From Roseateles_B sp041912595 (GTDB lineage Bacteria > Pseudomonadota > Gammaproteobacteria > Burkholderiales > Burkholderiaceae_C), in the NCBI GenBank assembly GCA_041912595.1, contig JAYRMR010000016.1, positions 1 to 64,000 of the forward strand: a stretch of DNA of 64,000 nt, in the 5' to 3' direction. Each line of letters opens with the position of its first letter. Position 1 is the stretch's first letter. This document shows positions 32,874 to 42,725 of this stretch, piece by piece. Below the pieces are notes generated by a model that ran no database searches, was not told where the DNA came from, and saw only the letters and a program-made list of their open reading frames with translations. The translations under genes were made by a program, and so were the position numbers.

Positions 32874-34661
32874 ATGCCGCAGTCCCCTGCCATCGACACC
32901 GAAGGCCCGGTCCGGGTCACCGTCACCTGCGACGGCGCGGCCCAGGACGGGCTGCCGCTGATCTCCCTGAGCGTGCGCCACGCGCTCAACACGGTGTCCT
33001 GGGCCCGGCTCGTCCTGCAGGACGGCGACATGCCCGAGGGCAAGGTGCCGCTGAGCGACGGCGAGCTCTTCAAGCCCGGCGCCCAGATCAGCATCAGCGT
33101 GGGCTACGGGGACGACGAGCAGGCGCTCTTCAGCGGCATCGTCGTGCGGCACGGCTTCCGCATCCACGGCGACAACGACAGCCGGCTCGAGATCGAGTGC
33201 CGCCACACGGCCTGCAAGATGACGCTGGGCCGCCGCAGCGCCCACCACGTGGACCAGACGGACAGCGCCATCATCGAGACGCTCATCTCGGGCCATGGCC
33301 TGACGGCGGACGTCGAGGCCACCGCGATCCAGCACAAGACCCTGGCCCAGCACTACTGCAGCGACTGGGACTTCATGCTCGCCCGCGCCGAGCTCCTCGG
33401 CCTGGTGGTGCAGTGCGAGGACGGCAAGCTCGTGGTGAAGCCGCCCGCCTTCGACGCCGCCGCGGCGCTGCAGGTGACCTGGGGCACCGACCTCATCGAG
33501 TTCAGCAGCGACATCGACGCCCGCCCGCAGTGGACCGCCGTGCAGGCCTCCAGCTGGGACATCAGCAGCCAGGCGCTGCTCCAGGGCACGAGCCAGGAAC
33601 CCGCCGCGGGCACCGGCCAGGGCAATCTGGACGGCAGCACGCTGGCGGCCGTCGCCTCCCCCGCCACCTGCGCCCTGCAGAGCTGCGCGCCCCAGGCCAA
33701 GGAGCTGCTCGACGCCTGGGCCAAGTCCGCCCAGCTCAAGGCGGTCCTGGCCCGCCACCGCGGCAGCCTCAGCTTCCAGGGTTCGGCGCTGGCAAGACCT
33801 GGCACCGTGCTCGAGCTCAAGGGCGTCGGCGCCCGCTTCAGCGGCAACTGCTACCTGAGCGCCGTGCAGCACGAGATCCACGACGGCAACTGGATCTGCC
33901 ACGCCGACTTCGGCATGCCCGCCGACTGGCAGATGCAGCGCGCCGACGTCCAGGCGCCGCCCAACGCCGGCCTGCTGCCGGGTGTGCGCGGCCTGCACAT
34001 CGGCAAGGTGGTCAAGCTGGACGCCGACCCGGACGGCCAGCAGCGCATCCAGATCTCCCTGCCCGCCCTGATGGCCGAGACCCCCACCATCTGGGCCCGG
34101 CTCGCCCAGTTCCACGCCTCCAACGGCTTCGGCAGCTTCTTCCTGCCCGAGGTGGACGACGAGGTGATCGTGGGCTTCTTCAACGACGACCCCTCGCACC
34201 CGGTGGTGCTGGGCAGCCTCTACTCCAGCAGCCGCCCGCCGCCCTACGAGCTCGCGGCCGAGAACAACACCAAGGCCATCGTCACGCGCTACAAGCACCG
34301 CGTGATCTTCGACGAGGACAAGAAGTCCATCACCATCGAGACCGCCTCGAAGAACACGCTGATCCTCGACGACGACGGCAAGCAGTGCGTGCTCAAGGAC
34401 CAGAACGGCAACAGCATCACCCTGGACGCGGGCGGCATCACGCTGGACAGCGTCAAGGACATCAAGATGACCGCGAAGGCCAATATCCAGGGCGATGCCA
34501 CCGCCGGCATCACGCTCAGCGCGCAGGCCAATCTCAAGGCCTCGGCCCTGAACATCAACGCAGAAGCCCAGGTGGGCCTCACGGCCAAGGGCAATGCCAC
34601 GGCCGAGCTGTCGGCCGCCGGCCAGACGACCGTCAAGGGCGGTCTGGTCATGATCAATTGA
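32874..34661 (+). CDS. eCIS spike protein (VgrG/Pvc8-like)
   Basis: A 595-residue central spike hub. Residues ~1-350 resemble the phage gp27/late-control D fold (ISLSVRHALNTVSWARLVLQDGD ... FSGIVVRHGFRIHGDNDSRLEIECRHTACKM). An OB-fold follows (IGKVVKLDADPDGQQRIQISLP, FGSFFLPEVDDEVIVGFFNDDP). The end is a short triple beta-helix (SVKDIKMTAKANIQGDATAGITL...). Trimers would form the spike below the tube, tipped by the PAAR protein encoded next. No extra toxin domain is present at the C-terminus. A partial copy of the dispersed 15-base motif lies at 33791 as LARPG. Confidence 0.95.
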   Translation: MPQSPAIDTEGPVRVTVTCDGAAQDGLPLISLSVRHALNTVSWARLVLQDGDMPEGKVPLSDGELFKPGAQISISVGYGDDEQALFSGIVVRHGFRIHGDNDSRLEIECRHTACKMTLGRRSAHHVDQTDSAIIETLISGHGLTADVEATAIQHKTLAQHYCSDWDFMLARAELLGLVVQCEDGKLVVKPPAFDAAAALQVTWGTDLIEFSSDIDARPQWTAVQASSWDISSQALLQGTSQEPAAGTGQGNLDGSTLAAVASPATCALQSCAPQAKELLDAWAKSAQLKAVLARHRGSLSFQGSALARPGTVLELKGVGARFSGNCYLSAVQHEIHDGNWICHADFGMPADWQMQRADVQAPPNAGLLPGVRGLHIGKVVKLDADPDGQQRIQISLPALMAETPTIWARLAQFHASNGFGSFFLPEVDDEVIVGFFNDDPSHPVVLGSLYSSSRPPPYELAAENNTKAIVTRYKHRVIFDEDKKSITIETASKNTLILDDDGKQCVLKDQNGNSITLDAGGITLDSVKDIKMTAKANIQGDATAGITLSAQANLKASALNINAEAQVGLTAKGNATAELSAAGQTTVKGGLVMIN

Positions 34662-34671
34662 GAGGCCCGCC

Positions 34672-34971
34672 ATGCCGCCCGCCGCCCGCCTCACCGACCT
34701 CCACACCTGCCCCCAGCAGACCCCCGGCCTGCCGCCGATCCCGCATGTGGGCGGCCCGGTCATCGGCCCCGGCGTGCCGACGGTGCTGATCGGCATGCTG
34801 CCTGCGGCCGTGGTCGGGGACAACGCGGTGTGCGTCGGGCCGCCCGACTGCATCGCCATGGGCTCGACGACAGTGCTGATCGGCGGCAAGCCCGCCGCCC
34901 GCGTCGGCGACACCACGGCACACGGCGGCAGCATCGTGCTGGGCTGCTTCACCGTGATCATCGGAGGCTGA
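34672..34971 (+). CDS. PAAR-domain spike tip (Pvc10-like)
   Basis: A 99-residue PAAR protein (RLTDLHTCPQ ... GPVIGPGVPTVLIGMLPAAVVGDNAVC ... GSTTVLIGGKPAARVGDTTAHGG). The conserved His/Cys residues (H11, C13, C53, C59, H84) fit the metal site at the tip. It caps the spike trimer and pierces the target membrane. It ends in the bare PAAR fold with no toxin extension. It lies 10 bases after the spike gene and 1 base before the gp25 gene, reversing the order of pvc9 and pvc10 in Photorhabdus. Confidence 0.95.
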   Translation: MPPAARLTDLHTCPQQTPGLPPIPHVGGPVIGPGVPTVLIGMLPAAVVGDNAVCVGPPDCIAMGSTTVLIGGKPAARVGDTTAHGGSIVLGCFTVIIGG

Positions 34972-34972
34972 G

Positions 34973-35380
34973 ATGAGCATCCTGGGCCGTGGCTGGAGCT
35001 TCCCCCCGCGCTTCGACGCCGACCAGCGCGCCGTGCTGTGCGAGGACGTGCCGGACATCGAGGAGAGCCTGCACATCCTCTTCCGCACCCGCCGTGGCGA
35101 ACGCGTGATGCAGCATGCCTACGGCAGCCTGCTGCACCAGTTCGTCTTCGAGCTGACGAACGAGCAGACGCTCACCGAGCTGTGCAGCATGCTGCGCCTG
35201 GCCATCATGTACTTCGAGCCCCGCATCGAGGTGGAGACGCTGGAGGCCGTCGTCTCGCCCGAGGACTGGGCGCGCGTCGAGGTGCAGCTCGGCTACCGCG
35301 TGCGCACCACCAACACCCGGCACAACATGGTCTACCCGCTCTATCTGGAGCAGGCCAGCCATCCGGTGCAGGCCACCTGA
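34973..35380 (+). CDS. gp25-like baseplate wedge protein (Pvc9-like)
   Basis: A 135-residue protein of the GPW/gp25 lysozyme-like wedge family. VPDIEESLHILFRTRRGERVMQHAYGSLLHQFVFE has the RTxxGERVM pattern of gp25, and HNMVYPLYLEQ closes the domain. gp25 joins the baseplate wedge and starts sheath polymerisation. It is 15 bases upstream of the Pvc11-like gene. The start ATG at 34973 follows the PAAR stop by a single base and uses the GGAGG in the end of that gene. Confidence 0.95.
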   Translation: MSILGRGWSFPPRFDADQRAVLCEDVPDIEESLHILFRTRRGERVMQHAYGSLLHQFVFELTNEQTLTELCSMLRLAIMYFEPRIEVETLEAVVSPEDWARVEVQLGYRVRTTNTRHNMVYPLYLEQASHPVQAT

Positions 35381-35395
35381 CGCGGGACGCCTGGC

Positions 35396-38300
35396 ATGCA
35401 CACCGGTTCGCAACAGGACACCCGGCTCAGCCCCGCGCTGCGCCCCGGTCACTTCCGGCCCGACGAGCTGAGCCTGGCCCAGCGCCTGCGCCAGCTGCTG
35501 CAATGGGCGCGGCAGCTGGACTTCGTCACGCTGCAGGGGCAGCCCGAGGGCCGCTGGTCCGACCTCCTGGAGCAGGACCTGAGCCTGCTGCTGGCCGAGC
35601 TCGCCGCGCTGCCGCTGGCCCAGTGGCAGGCCCAGGCCCTGCAGCTGGATCGCCTGTCCATCGCGCAGCAGCGCCGGCAGTGCCTGGCCCTGGCCCAGGC
35701 GATCAACCGCTGGCATGCCCGCCTGCTGGCCTGCCTCGAAGCGCCCGGCCTCCGCGCGGACGACCCGCTGCATGCCGTCTCCCGCCTGCTGCAGGACCGC
35801 CTGGCCGGCGTGCTCGGCCCCCAGGTGCAGCGCCTGCTCGCGGCGGGCGACCCGGGCCGCACTGCGCCGCTGCACTGGCATCCGCACTGGGGCCTGCCAT
35901 CGGACGCCACGCGCGCGGCGGACGCGCCCCCGAGCGAGCTGCGCGACCACCGCCTGCTGTGGCTCTCGATGTGCCGCGTGCTGGCCGGGCTGCAGCAGGC
36001 CGCGCGCAAGGCCCTGCCCGACAGCCTGCGCACGCAGCACCACGAGCCCTCGACCGGCCTGCTGCTCGCAGTCACGCAGCTGCTGCAGCACAGCCGCGAG
36101 CCGCTGGACCGCTTCAACGAGCGCCTGACCCACCACTACTACGCCACCCGGCTCGGCCTCGGCCGCGAGCCCGACGCCCCGGCGCTCGTGCACCTGCTGC
36201 TGGAACGCCAGCCGCATGCCCGGCGCCCGGTGCAGCTGCCGGCGGGCACCCGCTTCGTGGCGACGCAGGACGGCAGCAGCCGCAGTGCCGAATCCCTGCA
36301 CGAGCTCTGGCTGAGCCCGCAGAAGGTCACGCACCTGCTGAGCCTGCATCAGCCGCAGGACGAGGACATCTCCCCCGAGCGGGACTACGGCTACGCCACG
36401 AGCGCCGTCGCCTGGCAGGGCCGCACGCCCGCGCCGGAGACCCTGGCGGACGTCCCGCCGCGTGCCCGCCCGCCGCTGGGCGGCGGTGCGGACGCGGTGC
36501 CCGCCCGGCAGGGGCTCGCGCTCGCCAGCCCCCTGCTCCTGCTGCGCGAGGGGCGCCGCCACCTGCAGCTGCACGTGAGCCTGCGCGTGCCGCCGGGCTT
36601 CGAGGACGGCGGTCCCACGCCCGGCGCCCTGGCCTGCGCGCATCTGGCCCAGCGCGAGCGGCAGGAAGGCTGGCAGCCGGTCGGCGACGAGCCCGCCGCG
36701 GCCGAGTGGACGCAGTTGCTGCAGCGCCTGGACAGCGCCGCCCCGGGCCTTGCGGGCGCGCCCTGGCTGCAGTACCTGCTCGCGCGCTGCCTGCACGCGA
36801 ACCGCCCCGAGACGCTGACGCCCTGGCTCGGCCGGCTCTTCGCCATCTGGCTGTGCGCCACGACCCGCCACCTCAGCCGCGATGCCCTGGCCCTGCTGCG
36901 CCGCCATGCGGCCCAGGTGCTGGTGGACTACGTGCCCGAACCCGGCCAGCACGTCGATGTGGACGATCCGCTGGCCCTGCTCTACTCCGAGCGCCCGCTG
37001 GAGCGATCGCTCATCTTCGACCGCGTCTTCCGAGGCGCCTGGTCCGCGCGGCTGAGCACCGCCGAGGGCTGGCTGACGCACGACGAGGTGTTCGCCACGC
37101 ATGGATCCCAAGGGGAGCCGGACCCGGCGCCGAGCCCCGACGCCAGCCAGGCGCCGCTCAGCGATCCGAGCCGGGAGATCCCGGACCCGCCGCCCCCGGC
37201 GCGGGCCTGCGGCCTCGTCCTGTCCCTGCAGATCGGGTCCGATCAGCCGGCCGTCTGTGCCACCCGTGCGGCCGTCCATGGCGCCGAGTGGCCGGGGCTG
37301 CCGGTCCTGCAACTGACCCTGCAGAGCCGCTCGCGCCTCTTCGCGAGCAGCCTGCTGCAGCAGCTGCCGCTGGAGTCCCTGCAGCTCGAGGTCCGGGTGC
37401 AGGGGCTGCGCGCGCTCGAGCTGCACAACCAGCTGGGCCGCCTGGACCCGAGCAAGCCCTTCATGCCCTTCGGCCCGCTGCCGGAGCCGGGCGCCTATCT
37501 GATGTTCAGCCACCCGGAACTCGCGGGCAAGGCGCTGCAGTCGCTGCAGCTGCGCCTGCAGTGGCAGGGCCTGCCGCGCCGGCCCTGGGACGAGCACTAC
37601 GCGGGCTACCCCGACAGCCCCTGGACGCCCCGCACGCTGCTGGCCCAGACCGCGGTCCTGGCCGACGGGCAGTGGCGGGACATCGGCGGCCCCGGCCTGC
37701 CGCTGTTCGGTGACACGACGCGCGGCCGCCCGGCGAGCGAGCAGACGCTGGACTTCGACGACACCCCGCTGCTGCGCCTGCACCGCCCCGCCGCCGCGGT
37801 GCCCGGCACCGGGCAGGACTACAACCTGCTCACCCGCCACGGCTACTTCCGCCTGAGCCTGGCCGGCTCGCCGCACGCCTTCGGCCATGCCGACTACCCT
37901 CGCCTGCTCACCGAGACGCTGACGCTCAACAGCCGCCTGAAGAAGCCGGCCCCCCTGCCCCAGGCCCCCTACACGCCGACGCTGGCGAGCGTCGAGGCCG
38001 ACTACGCCGCCACGCAGCGCATCGCCGCCCACGGCACGGCGCCGCTGGCCGACGGCACGGAGATCCGCTACCTCGGCCCCTTCGGCTCGCAGGCGCTGCA
38101 CACGCTCCCGCAGGCCGCGCCGCGCCATGTGCTGCAGCGCTGGCCCGCCACCGGTCAGCTGCTGATCGGCCTCGAGGGCGAGCCGCCGCAGGGAGCGCTG
38201 AGCCTGCTCTTCCAGCTGCGGGCCGAATCCGCCCGCGAGCCCCTCGGCCGCGAGCTGCCCCTGCTGCGATGGCAGGCCTGGTGCGGGGACGACTGGGCGA

Positions 38301-39367
38301 ATCTCGAAGCCCACCGCGTGCTGCTGGACGGCACGCAGGGCCTGCTGCGCACGGGCGTCGTCGTGCTGGACCTGCCAGTGGGCATGAGCGCGGACTGCCC
38401 CGGCCTGCCGCCTGGCGCCTATTGGCTGCGCCTGCTCGGCGACGAGCGCCTGCCGCTGCTGGCCGGGCTGCAGGGCGTCTGGACCAACGGCCTGCTGGCC
38501 CGGCTGCAGGGCGCGCCGCTGCCGCGGCCGCTGGCGCCGCTGTCCATCCGTGCGGCGCAGGACGCGGTGCCAGGTCTTGCCACCGTGCGCCAGCCCTGGG
38601 CCTCCTTTGCCGAGCGCGCCGCCGAGCGTGAACCCGACTGGATCACCCGCATCGCCGAGCGCCTGCGCCACCGGGGCCGCGCGGCCATGCCCTGGGACTA
38701 CGAGCGCCTCGTGCTGCAGCAGTTCCCGCAGGTGCAGCGCATCAAGTGCATTCCCGCCTCCGACCCGCGCGGCGACGGGCGGCTGACGCTCGTCGTCGTC
38801 CCCGCGCTGCCGGCCGGCATGGCGCCGGACGGGGCCGAGGCGCCCAAGCTCGACGCCGCCACGCTGGGCCTCATCCACCGCTGGGTGGCCGCGCGCATGC
38901 CGCCGGGCCAGCCGCTGCTGGTGCGCAATGCGAGCTACGAGCGCCTGCAGGTGCGCTGCAGCCTGCGCCTCAAGGCCGGCGAGCCCCGCGGCGAGCGCCT
39001 GCGCCAGCTCAACGACGCCCTGCGCGGCTTTCTCTCACCCTGGCGCGAAGGCGGCCCGACGATGCAGTTCGACTGGCGCCTGCAGGTCGACGAGGTCGAG
39101 GCCTTCCTGCGCGCGCAGCCGGGCGTGGCCTCACTCGGGCAGGCCTCGGTGCTGCAGATCGTGCGGGACGACAACGGCCGCCACACGCTGCGCGACACCG
39201 CCCTCGTGGGCCGCCTGCTCCGGCCGGCACGGCCCTGGAGCCTGGCGCTGCCCACGCGCGGCCATCTTCTCGAACTCAGCGAACACCCCAGCCCCCACGC
39301 ACCCGCCAGCGGGATCGCCAAGCTCACCCTGGGTGGCAGCTTCATCATCGGGCAGGACACAGCATGA
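35396..39367 (+). CDS. eCIS baseplate protein, Pvc11/gp6-like
   Basis: A large 1323-residue baseplate subunit. The C-terminal ~250 residues carry the baseplate J/gp6-like signature seen in Pvc11 (IAERLRHRGRAAMPWDYERLVLQQFPQVQRIKCIPAS). The N-terminal region has LLQWARQLDFVTL, and the middle contains VHLLLERQPHARRPVQLPAGTRFVATQ, typical of this family. A Pro-rich linker lies near residues 565-605. It should form the wedge ring with the Pvc12-like protein. The stop overlaps the next ATG (ATGA). A partial copy of the dispersed 15-base motif lies at 38571. Confidence 0.93.
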   Translation: MHTGSQQDTRLSPALRPGHFRPDELSLAQRLRQLLQWARQLDFVTLQGQPEGRWSDLLEQDLSLLLAELAALPLAQWQAQALQLDRLSIAQQRRQCLALAQAINRWHARLLACLEAPGLRADDPLHAVSRLLQDRLAGVLGPQVQRLLAAGDPGRTAPLHWHPHWGLPSDATRAADAPPSELRDHRLLWLSMCRVLAGLQQAARKALPDSLRTQHHEPSTGLLLAVTQLLQHSREPLDRFNERLTHHYYATRLGLGREPDAPALVHLLLERQPHARRPVQLPAGTRFVATQDGSSRSAESLHELWLSPQKVTHLLSLHQPQDEDISPERDYGYATSAVAWQGRTPAPETLADVPPRARPPLGGGADAVPARQGLALASPLLLLREGRRHLQLHVSLRVPPGFEDGGPTPGALACAHLAQRERQEGWQPVGDEPAAAEWTQLLQRLDSAAPGLAGAPWLQYLLARCLHANRPETLTPWLGRLFAIWLCATTRHLSRDALALLRRHAAQVLVDYVPEPGQHVDVDDPLALLYSERPLERSLIFDRVFRGAWSARLSTAEGWLTHDEVFATHGSQGEPDPAPSPDASQAPLSDPSREIPDPPPPARACGLVLSLQIGSDQPAVCATRAAVHGAEWPGLPVLQLTLQSRSRLFASSLLQQLPLESLQLEVRVQGLRALELHNQLGRLDPSKPFMPFGPLPEPGAYLMFSHPELAGKALQSLQLRLQWQGLPRRPWDEHYAGYPDSPWTPRTLLAQTAVLADGQWRDIGGPGLPLFGDTTRGRPASEQTLDFDDTPLLRLHRPAAAVPGTGQDYNLLTRHGYFRLSLAGSPHAFGHADYPRLLTETLTLNSRLKKPAPLPQAPYTPTLASVEADYAATQRIAAHGTAPLADGTEIRYLGPFGSQALHTLPQAAPRHVLQRWPATGQLLIGLEGEPPQGALSLLFQLRAESAREPLGRELPLLRWQAWCGDDWANLEAHRVLLDGTQGLLRTGVVVLDLPVGMSADCPGLPPGAYWLRLLGDERLPLLAGLQGVWTNGLLARLQGAPLPRPLAPLSIRAAQDAVPGLATVRQPWASFAERAAEREPDWITRIAERLRHRGRAAMPWDYERLVLQQFPQVQRIKCIPASDPRGDGRLTLVVVPALPAGMAPDGAEAPKLDAATLGLIHRWVAARMPPGQPLLVRNASYERLQVRCSLRLKAGEPRGERLRQLNDALRGFLSPWREGGPTMQFDWRLQVDEVEAFLRAQPGVASLGQASVLQIVRDDNGRHTLRDTALVGRLLRPARPWSLALPTRGHLLELSEHPSPHAPASGIAKLTLGGSFIIGQDTA

Positions 39368-40170
39368 CGAGCAGAAACCGTGAAACGCTGAAGAACTACT
39401 TCCGCGACGGGCAGCTGCCCACGCAGGACCACTTCCACGACCTCATCGACTCCATGCTCAACATGGCCGACGAGGGCTTCCGCAAGACCGTGGCGCATGG
39501 CGAGCAGATCTACGCGCCCGTCGGGCACGACGCGCTGCTGAGCTTCTACCGCGACCAGATGCCCGAGCAGGTGCTGTGGCAGGCGGGTCTGCACGCGCAG
39601 CGGGACCAGTTGCTGATCCACAGCCCCGGCCTCGGCAAGGACCCGCTGCTGAGCCTGGACCGCCAGCAGCGCGTGGGCATCGGCAACGCCAGCCCGGCCG
39701 ACAAGCTCGACGTGAGCGGCCACGTGGCCGCGCATGGGCGGCGCGGCAACCACCCCTTGCCGGGTCCCGTCCTGGCCAATGGCAAGTGGCAGGATCTGAC
39801 GGGTGACCTCGAAGGCTGCCAGGGCTTCGAGATCGTCGCGGGTGCCGGTCAGCCGGGCAGCGGCCACTTCAGCCTCATGCACGCCGTGGCGCTCAGCACC
39901 TACAACCCCGGCCGGGGTCTGCTGGGCTGGTTCCGTCGCCAGCGCGGCATCCGCACGACGCAGGCCTGGTGGGGCCGCCGCTGCGACCGCCTGCAGCTGC
40001 GCTGGTTCGGTAGCGAGGGCCGCCAGGCGAGCTACCGGCTGCAGATCCGCACGGCCTGCAACTTCGGCGACGCGCTGCGCATCCAGGTGCACCTGAGCCA
40101 GCTGTGGTTCGACCCGCACATGGCCGCCTGCCAGCCCCCGGTCCAGGCCGCGCCCGGAGCCCAGCCATGA
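39364..40170 (+). CDS. eCIS fibre-like/attachment protein
   Basis: A 268-residue protein between the two large baseplate genes. The N-terminal ETLKNYFRDGQLPTQDHFHDLIDSMLNMADEGF is a conserved eCIS-associated motif. VGIGNASPADKLDVSGHV is the phage tail-fibre attachment motif (GIGxxxPxxKLDVxG). The C-terminal ~110 residues contain GHFSLMHAVALSTYNPG and several Trp and Arg residues and could be the receptor-binding or adaptor part. It is far shorter than Pvc13 fibres, so it may be a base to which a separate fibre binds, or a compact fibre. It is coupled to its neighbours by 4-base overlaps on both sides. Confidence 0.78.
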   Translation: MTSRNRETLKNYFRDGQLPTQDHFHDLIDSMLNMADEGFRKTVAHGEQIYAPVGHDALLSFYRDQMPEQVLWQAGLHAQRDQLLIHSPGLGKDPLLSLDRQQRVGIGNASPADKLDVSGHVAAHGRRGNHPLPGPVLANGKWQDLTGDLEGCQGFEIVAGAGQPGSGHFSLMHAVALSTYNPGRGLLGWFRRQRGIRTTQAWWGRRCDRLQLRWFGSEGRQASYRLQIRTACNFGDALRIQVHLSQLWFDPHMAACQPPVQAAPGAQP

Positions 40171-42725
40171 GCGCCGCCAGCATCGCCCGCCATCGCGGCG
40201 ACCGCCCGGACCCGCTGGGCTTCGACGCCCTGCGCGAACGCGGCATCGGCTGGGCGCAGCAGGCCTCGGGCCGCCTCTGGACGGACTACAACCTGCACGA
40301 CCCGGGCGTCACGCTGATCGAGGCGCTGTGCTATGCGCTGACCGAGGACGTGTTCGCGGCCCGCCAGGACGTGCCGACCCTGCTGGGCCTCGACCCCCTC
40401 GCCGACGACGCGGCCTGGGAGCGCTTCGGGCTGTCCCACCGGGGCCAGCAGGAGCCCTGCCGCCCCTTGAGCGAGCGGGACTGGCAGCTGTGGCTGCGCC
40501 AGCAGCTGCCCCAGGCCCGCCAGCTGCGGATGCGGGCGCGGCTCGACGCCGACGGCCGCTTCACGGGCCAGTGGACGCTCAGCCTGCAGGACCGGGGGGA
40601 TGACGCGCTGGAGCAGTCGGGGCTGCGCCAGCTGGCGCTCAAGGCCTTCTGGAGCCGGCGCAATCTGGCGGAGGACCTCGCCCATCCGCCGCAGTCGCTG
40701 GCGCCCCGCTGGGTCGCGCTGGCGCAGCTGCGGGTCTCCGTGACCGGCGAGCGCGAGCTGGCCGAGCTGCTGGGCGAACTGCTGCAGCGCTGTGACGACG
40801 CCATCTCCAGCCGCATCCCGGACAGCCCGGAGCAAGACCTGACCCCCGACGGCCTCGAGTTCTGCGACGGACCGCTGGGGCGCCCGGCGCATGAGGAGGA
40901 GCTGCAGTGGCTGGAGTCGCGGCACCCGGTGCTGCACCCGGCCGACCTTGCCCGACTGCTGGGTGAGCTGCCGGGCATTGCGGGCGTCGAGGACCTGCAC
41001 CTCGCCCTGGCCGGCGAGGACGCCGAACGTGCCGGCAGCACCACGCTGCCGCAGGGCAGCCTGCAACGCTGGGGCATGGACTGGGCCCTGCGCCTGCGCT
41101 GGCCGGACCGCCCGCAGGACCTGGCGGGCTGGCAGGTGTTCAAGGACGGCGCGGCCATGCGCCTGGACCGCGCGGCCCTGCTGGGCCAGCTGCAGGAGTG
41201 GCGGCGGGTGATGTCGCTGCGTCGCGCCGGCAGCGGCGGCGAGGCGGTGTCCCAGGCCCTCGCCCAGCCCTGGCCCGGCTTTCCCGCGCCCGACACCCTG
41301 CCCCCGCTGCCGGACTGGCGGGACGACCACCTGCCGGCCACCGCCGCGCTGCCCCCGCTCTACGAGCAGGCGCTGCAGGCCGGCGCGGGCCACGGCCCGG
41401 GCTTGCGCGCGCAGTGGACCGGCTATCGCGCGCTGCTCGAGCAGGGGCTGGTGCAGGTGCAGGTGCAGCGCGAGCAGTTGCCGCGCCTCTACGCGCTCGA
41501 TCAGACCGATCCGCGCAGCTACTGGCCCGGCCTGCCGGGCGAGGCCCAACTGCCGGGGGTGGACGCCCTGCTGCAGCAGCGGCGCGAGCGGCTGCCCCGG
41601 GGCGCCTGGATCGACGACGAGGCGCTGGACCGCCGCCACCGCCTCCTGGACTACCAGCTCGCCCTGCACGGCGAGCTGCTGGACCACAGCACGCTGCAGG
41701 GCTTGCCCTGCTACTTCGAGCCCCAGGCCTGGACGCATCACCTGCTGCGGCTCAAGCGCCGCTTCGCCCGGCGCCTGCCGCGGCTCACGCAGGAACGCCA
41801 CGCGGGGGCGGACTACAGCCTGCCGCTGCTGGACCACCCGGACCACGCGCCCCCGCTGCAGGAGCGTCTGGCCCTGCAGCTGGGCTGCCTCGCCGGGCAC
41901 AGCCGCCGGCTGAGCAGCGCGCTGGAGGCGCTGTTCGAGCAGGTCGTGACGCCCCAGGATGCAGTCGATGCCGACGACTCGGACCGTGAGCGCCCGATGC
42001 GCCACGTCCGCGAGGACGACGAGCGGCACCTGCGCCCGGTGCTGGAAGCGCAGTCCCGCGCCCGCCCGCTCGAGGGGCCGCCGCTCGCGGAGCGGCTCGC
42101 CGCGCTGGCGCACGTGCTGCGGCCGCTCGGCCCGGACCTGGACTGGCTGCAGGCGGCGCTTCACCCGCAGCGCTTCCGGCTGGCCGGCGAACGCGGCCCG
42201 CTGCTGCTGCTGGACGACAGCGGCCGCCATGCCTGGAGCATCGAGCTGGGCGAGCGCGGCCGGGACGAGGGTCCGGATGCGGCCTACACGCTGGCGCAGG
42301 CCCTGCATGAGCTGGCCTGCCTCATCCAGCTGCACTGCGAGGGCCTGCACCTGGTCGAGCCCCTGCTGCTGCGCCCCGTGGGCGAGGCGAGCGAAACGGG
42401 GGCCGCGCCGGACGTCGATCTCTACCTGGTCTGCACCGGCTGGACGGCCCGCGCGCGCGATGAGCGCTACCGGGAACTCGTGCAGGCGCAGCTGATGCGG
42501 GAGGCGCCGGCCCACCTGCGCTGCGGCCTGCTGTGGCTGGACGCCGGCGCCATGCGCGCCTTCGAGTCGATGTGGGCCCGCTGGCTCGGGCTGCGGCGCC
42601 GCTACTGCCTGGCGCTGCTGGCGGGCGCGGTCTCCCCTCGCCTGTCCGAGCCGCTCGACGAGGCCGGCAGCGCCTTGCTTGCGTGGCTGCAGGCGCAGGC
42701 GGCCCGCGGCGGGGAGCCGTCATGA
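40167..42725 (+). CDS. eCIS baseplate protein, Pvc12/gp7-like
   Basis: An 852-residue wedge protein. GWAQQASGRLWTDYNLHDPGVTLIEALCYALTED at the N-terminus is the signature of the Pvc12/baseplate J-type family. Later segments include ESRHPVLHPADLARLLGELPGIAGVEDLHLAL, and the long C-terminal half has poorly conserved helical repeats. It should pair with the Pvc11-like protein in the baseplate. The dispersed 15-base motif lies inside at 40831, translated in frame as EQDLTPD. Start and stop overlap both neighbours (ATGA). Confidence 0.91.
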   Translation: MSAASIARHRGDRPDPLGFDALRERGIGWAQQASGRLWTDYNLHDPGVTLIEALCYALTEDVFAARQDVPTLLGLDPLADDAAWERFGLSHRGQQEPCRPLSERDWQLWLRQQLPQARQLRMRARLDADGRFTGQWTLSLQDRGDDALEQSGLRQLALKAFWSRRNLAEDLAHPPQSLAPRWVALAQLRVSVTGERELAELLGELLQRCDDAISSRIPDSPEQDLTPDGLEFCDGPLGRPAHEEELQWLESRHPVLHPADLARLLGELPGIAGVEDLHLALAGEDAERAGSTTLPQGSLQRWGMDWALRLRWPDRPQDLAGWQVFKDGAAMRLDRAALLGQLQEWRRVMSLRRAGSGGEAVSQALAQPWPGFPAPDTLPPLPDWRDDHLPATAALPPLYEQALQAGAGHGPGLRAQWTGYRALLEQGLVQVQVQREQLPRLYALDQTDPRSYWPGLPGEAQLPGVDALLQQRRERLPRGAWIDDEALDRRHRLLDYQLALHGELLDHSTLQGLPCYFEPQAWTHHLLRLKRRFARRLPRLTQERHAGADYSLPLLDHPDHAPPLQERLALQLGCLAGHSRRLSSALEALFEQVVTPQDAVDADDSDRERPMRHVREDDERHLRPVLEAQSRARPLEGPPLAERLAALAHVLRPLGPDLDWLQAALHPQRFRLAGERGPLLLLDDSGRHAWSIELGERGRDEGPDAAYTLAQALHELACLIQLHCEGLHLVEPLLLRPVGEASETGAAPDVDLYLVCTGWTARARDERYRELVQAQLMREAPAHLRCGLLWLDAGAMRAFESMWARWLGLRRRYCLALLAGAVSPRLSEPLDEAGSALLAWLQAQAARGGEPS
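40831..40845 (+). repeat. Copy of the dispersed motif inside the Pvc12-like gene
   Basis: AGCAAGACCTGACCC matches the 15-base motif at 14 positions. It is in frame as QDLTP, the same reading as the copy at 43608. Confidence 0.75.

Noticed and set aside
33791..33801. GGCAAGACCTG in the spike gene as a full copy of the dispersed motif
   Set aside because: Only 11 bases match, so it is counted as partial; the same applies to 38571-38581.
34958..38878. Open frame of 1306 codons on the minus strand opposite the Pvc11-like gene
   Set aside because: Composition (Arg, Gln, Ala, Gly) and lack of domains show a shadow of the real gene.
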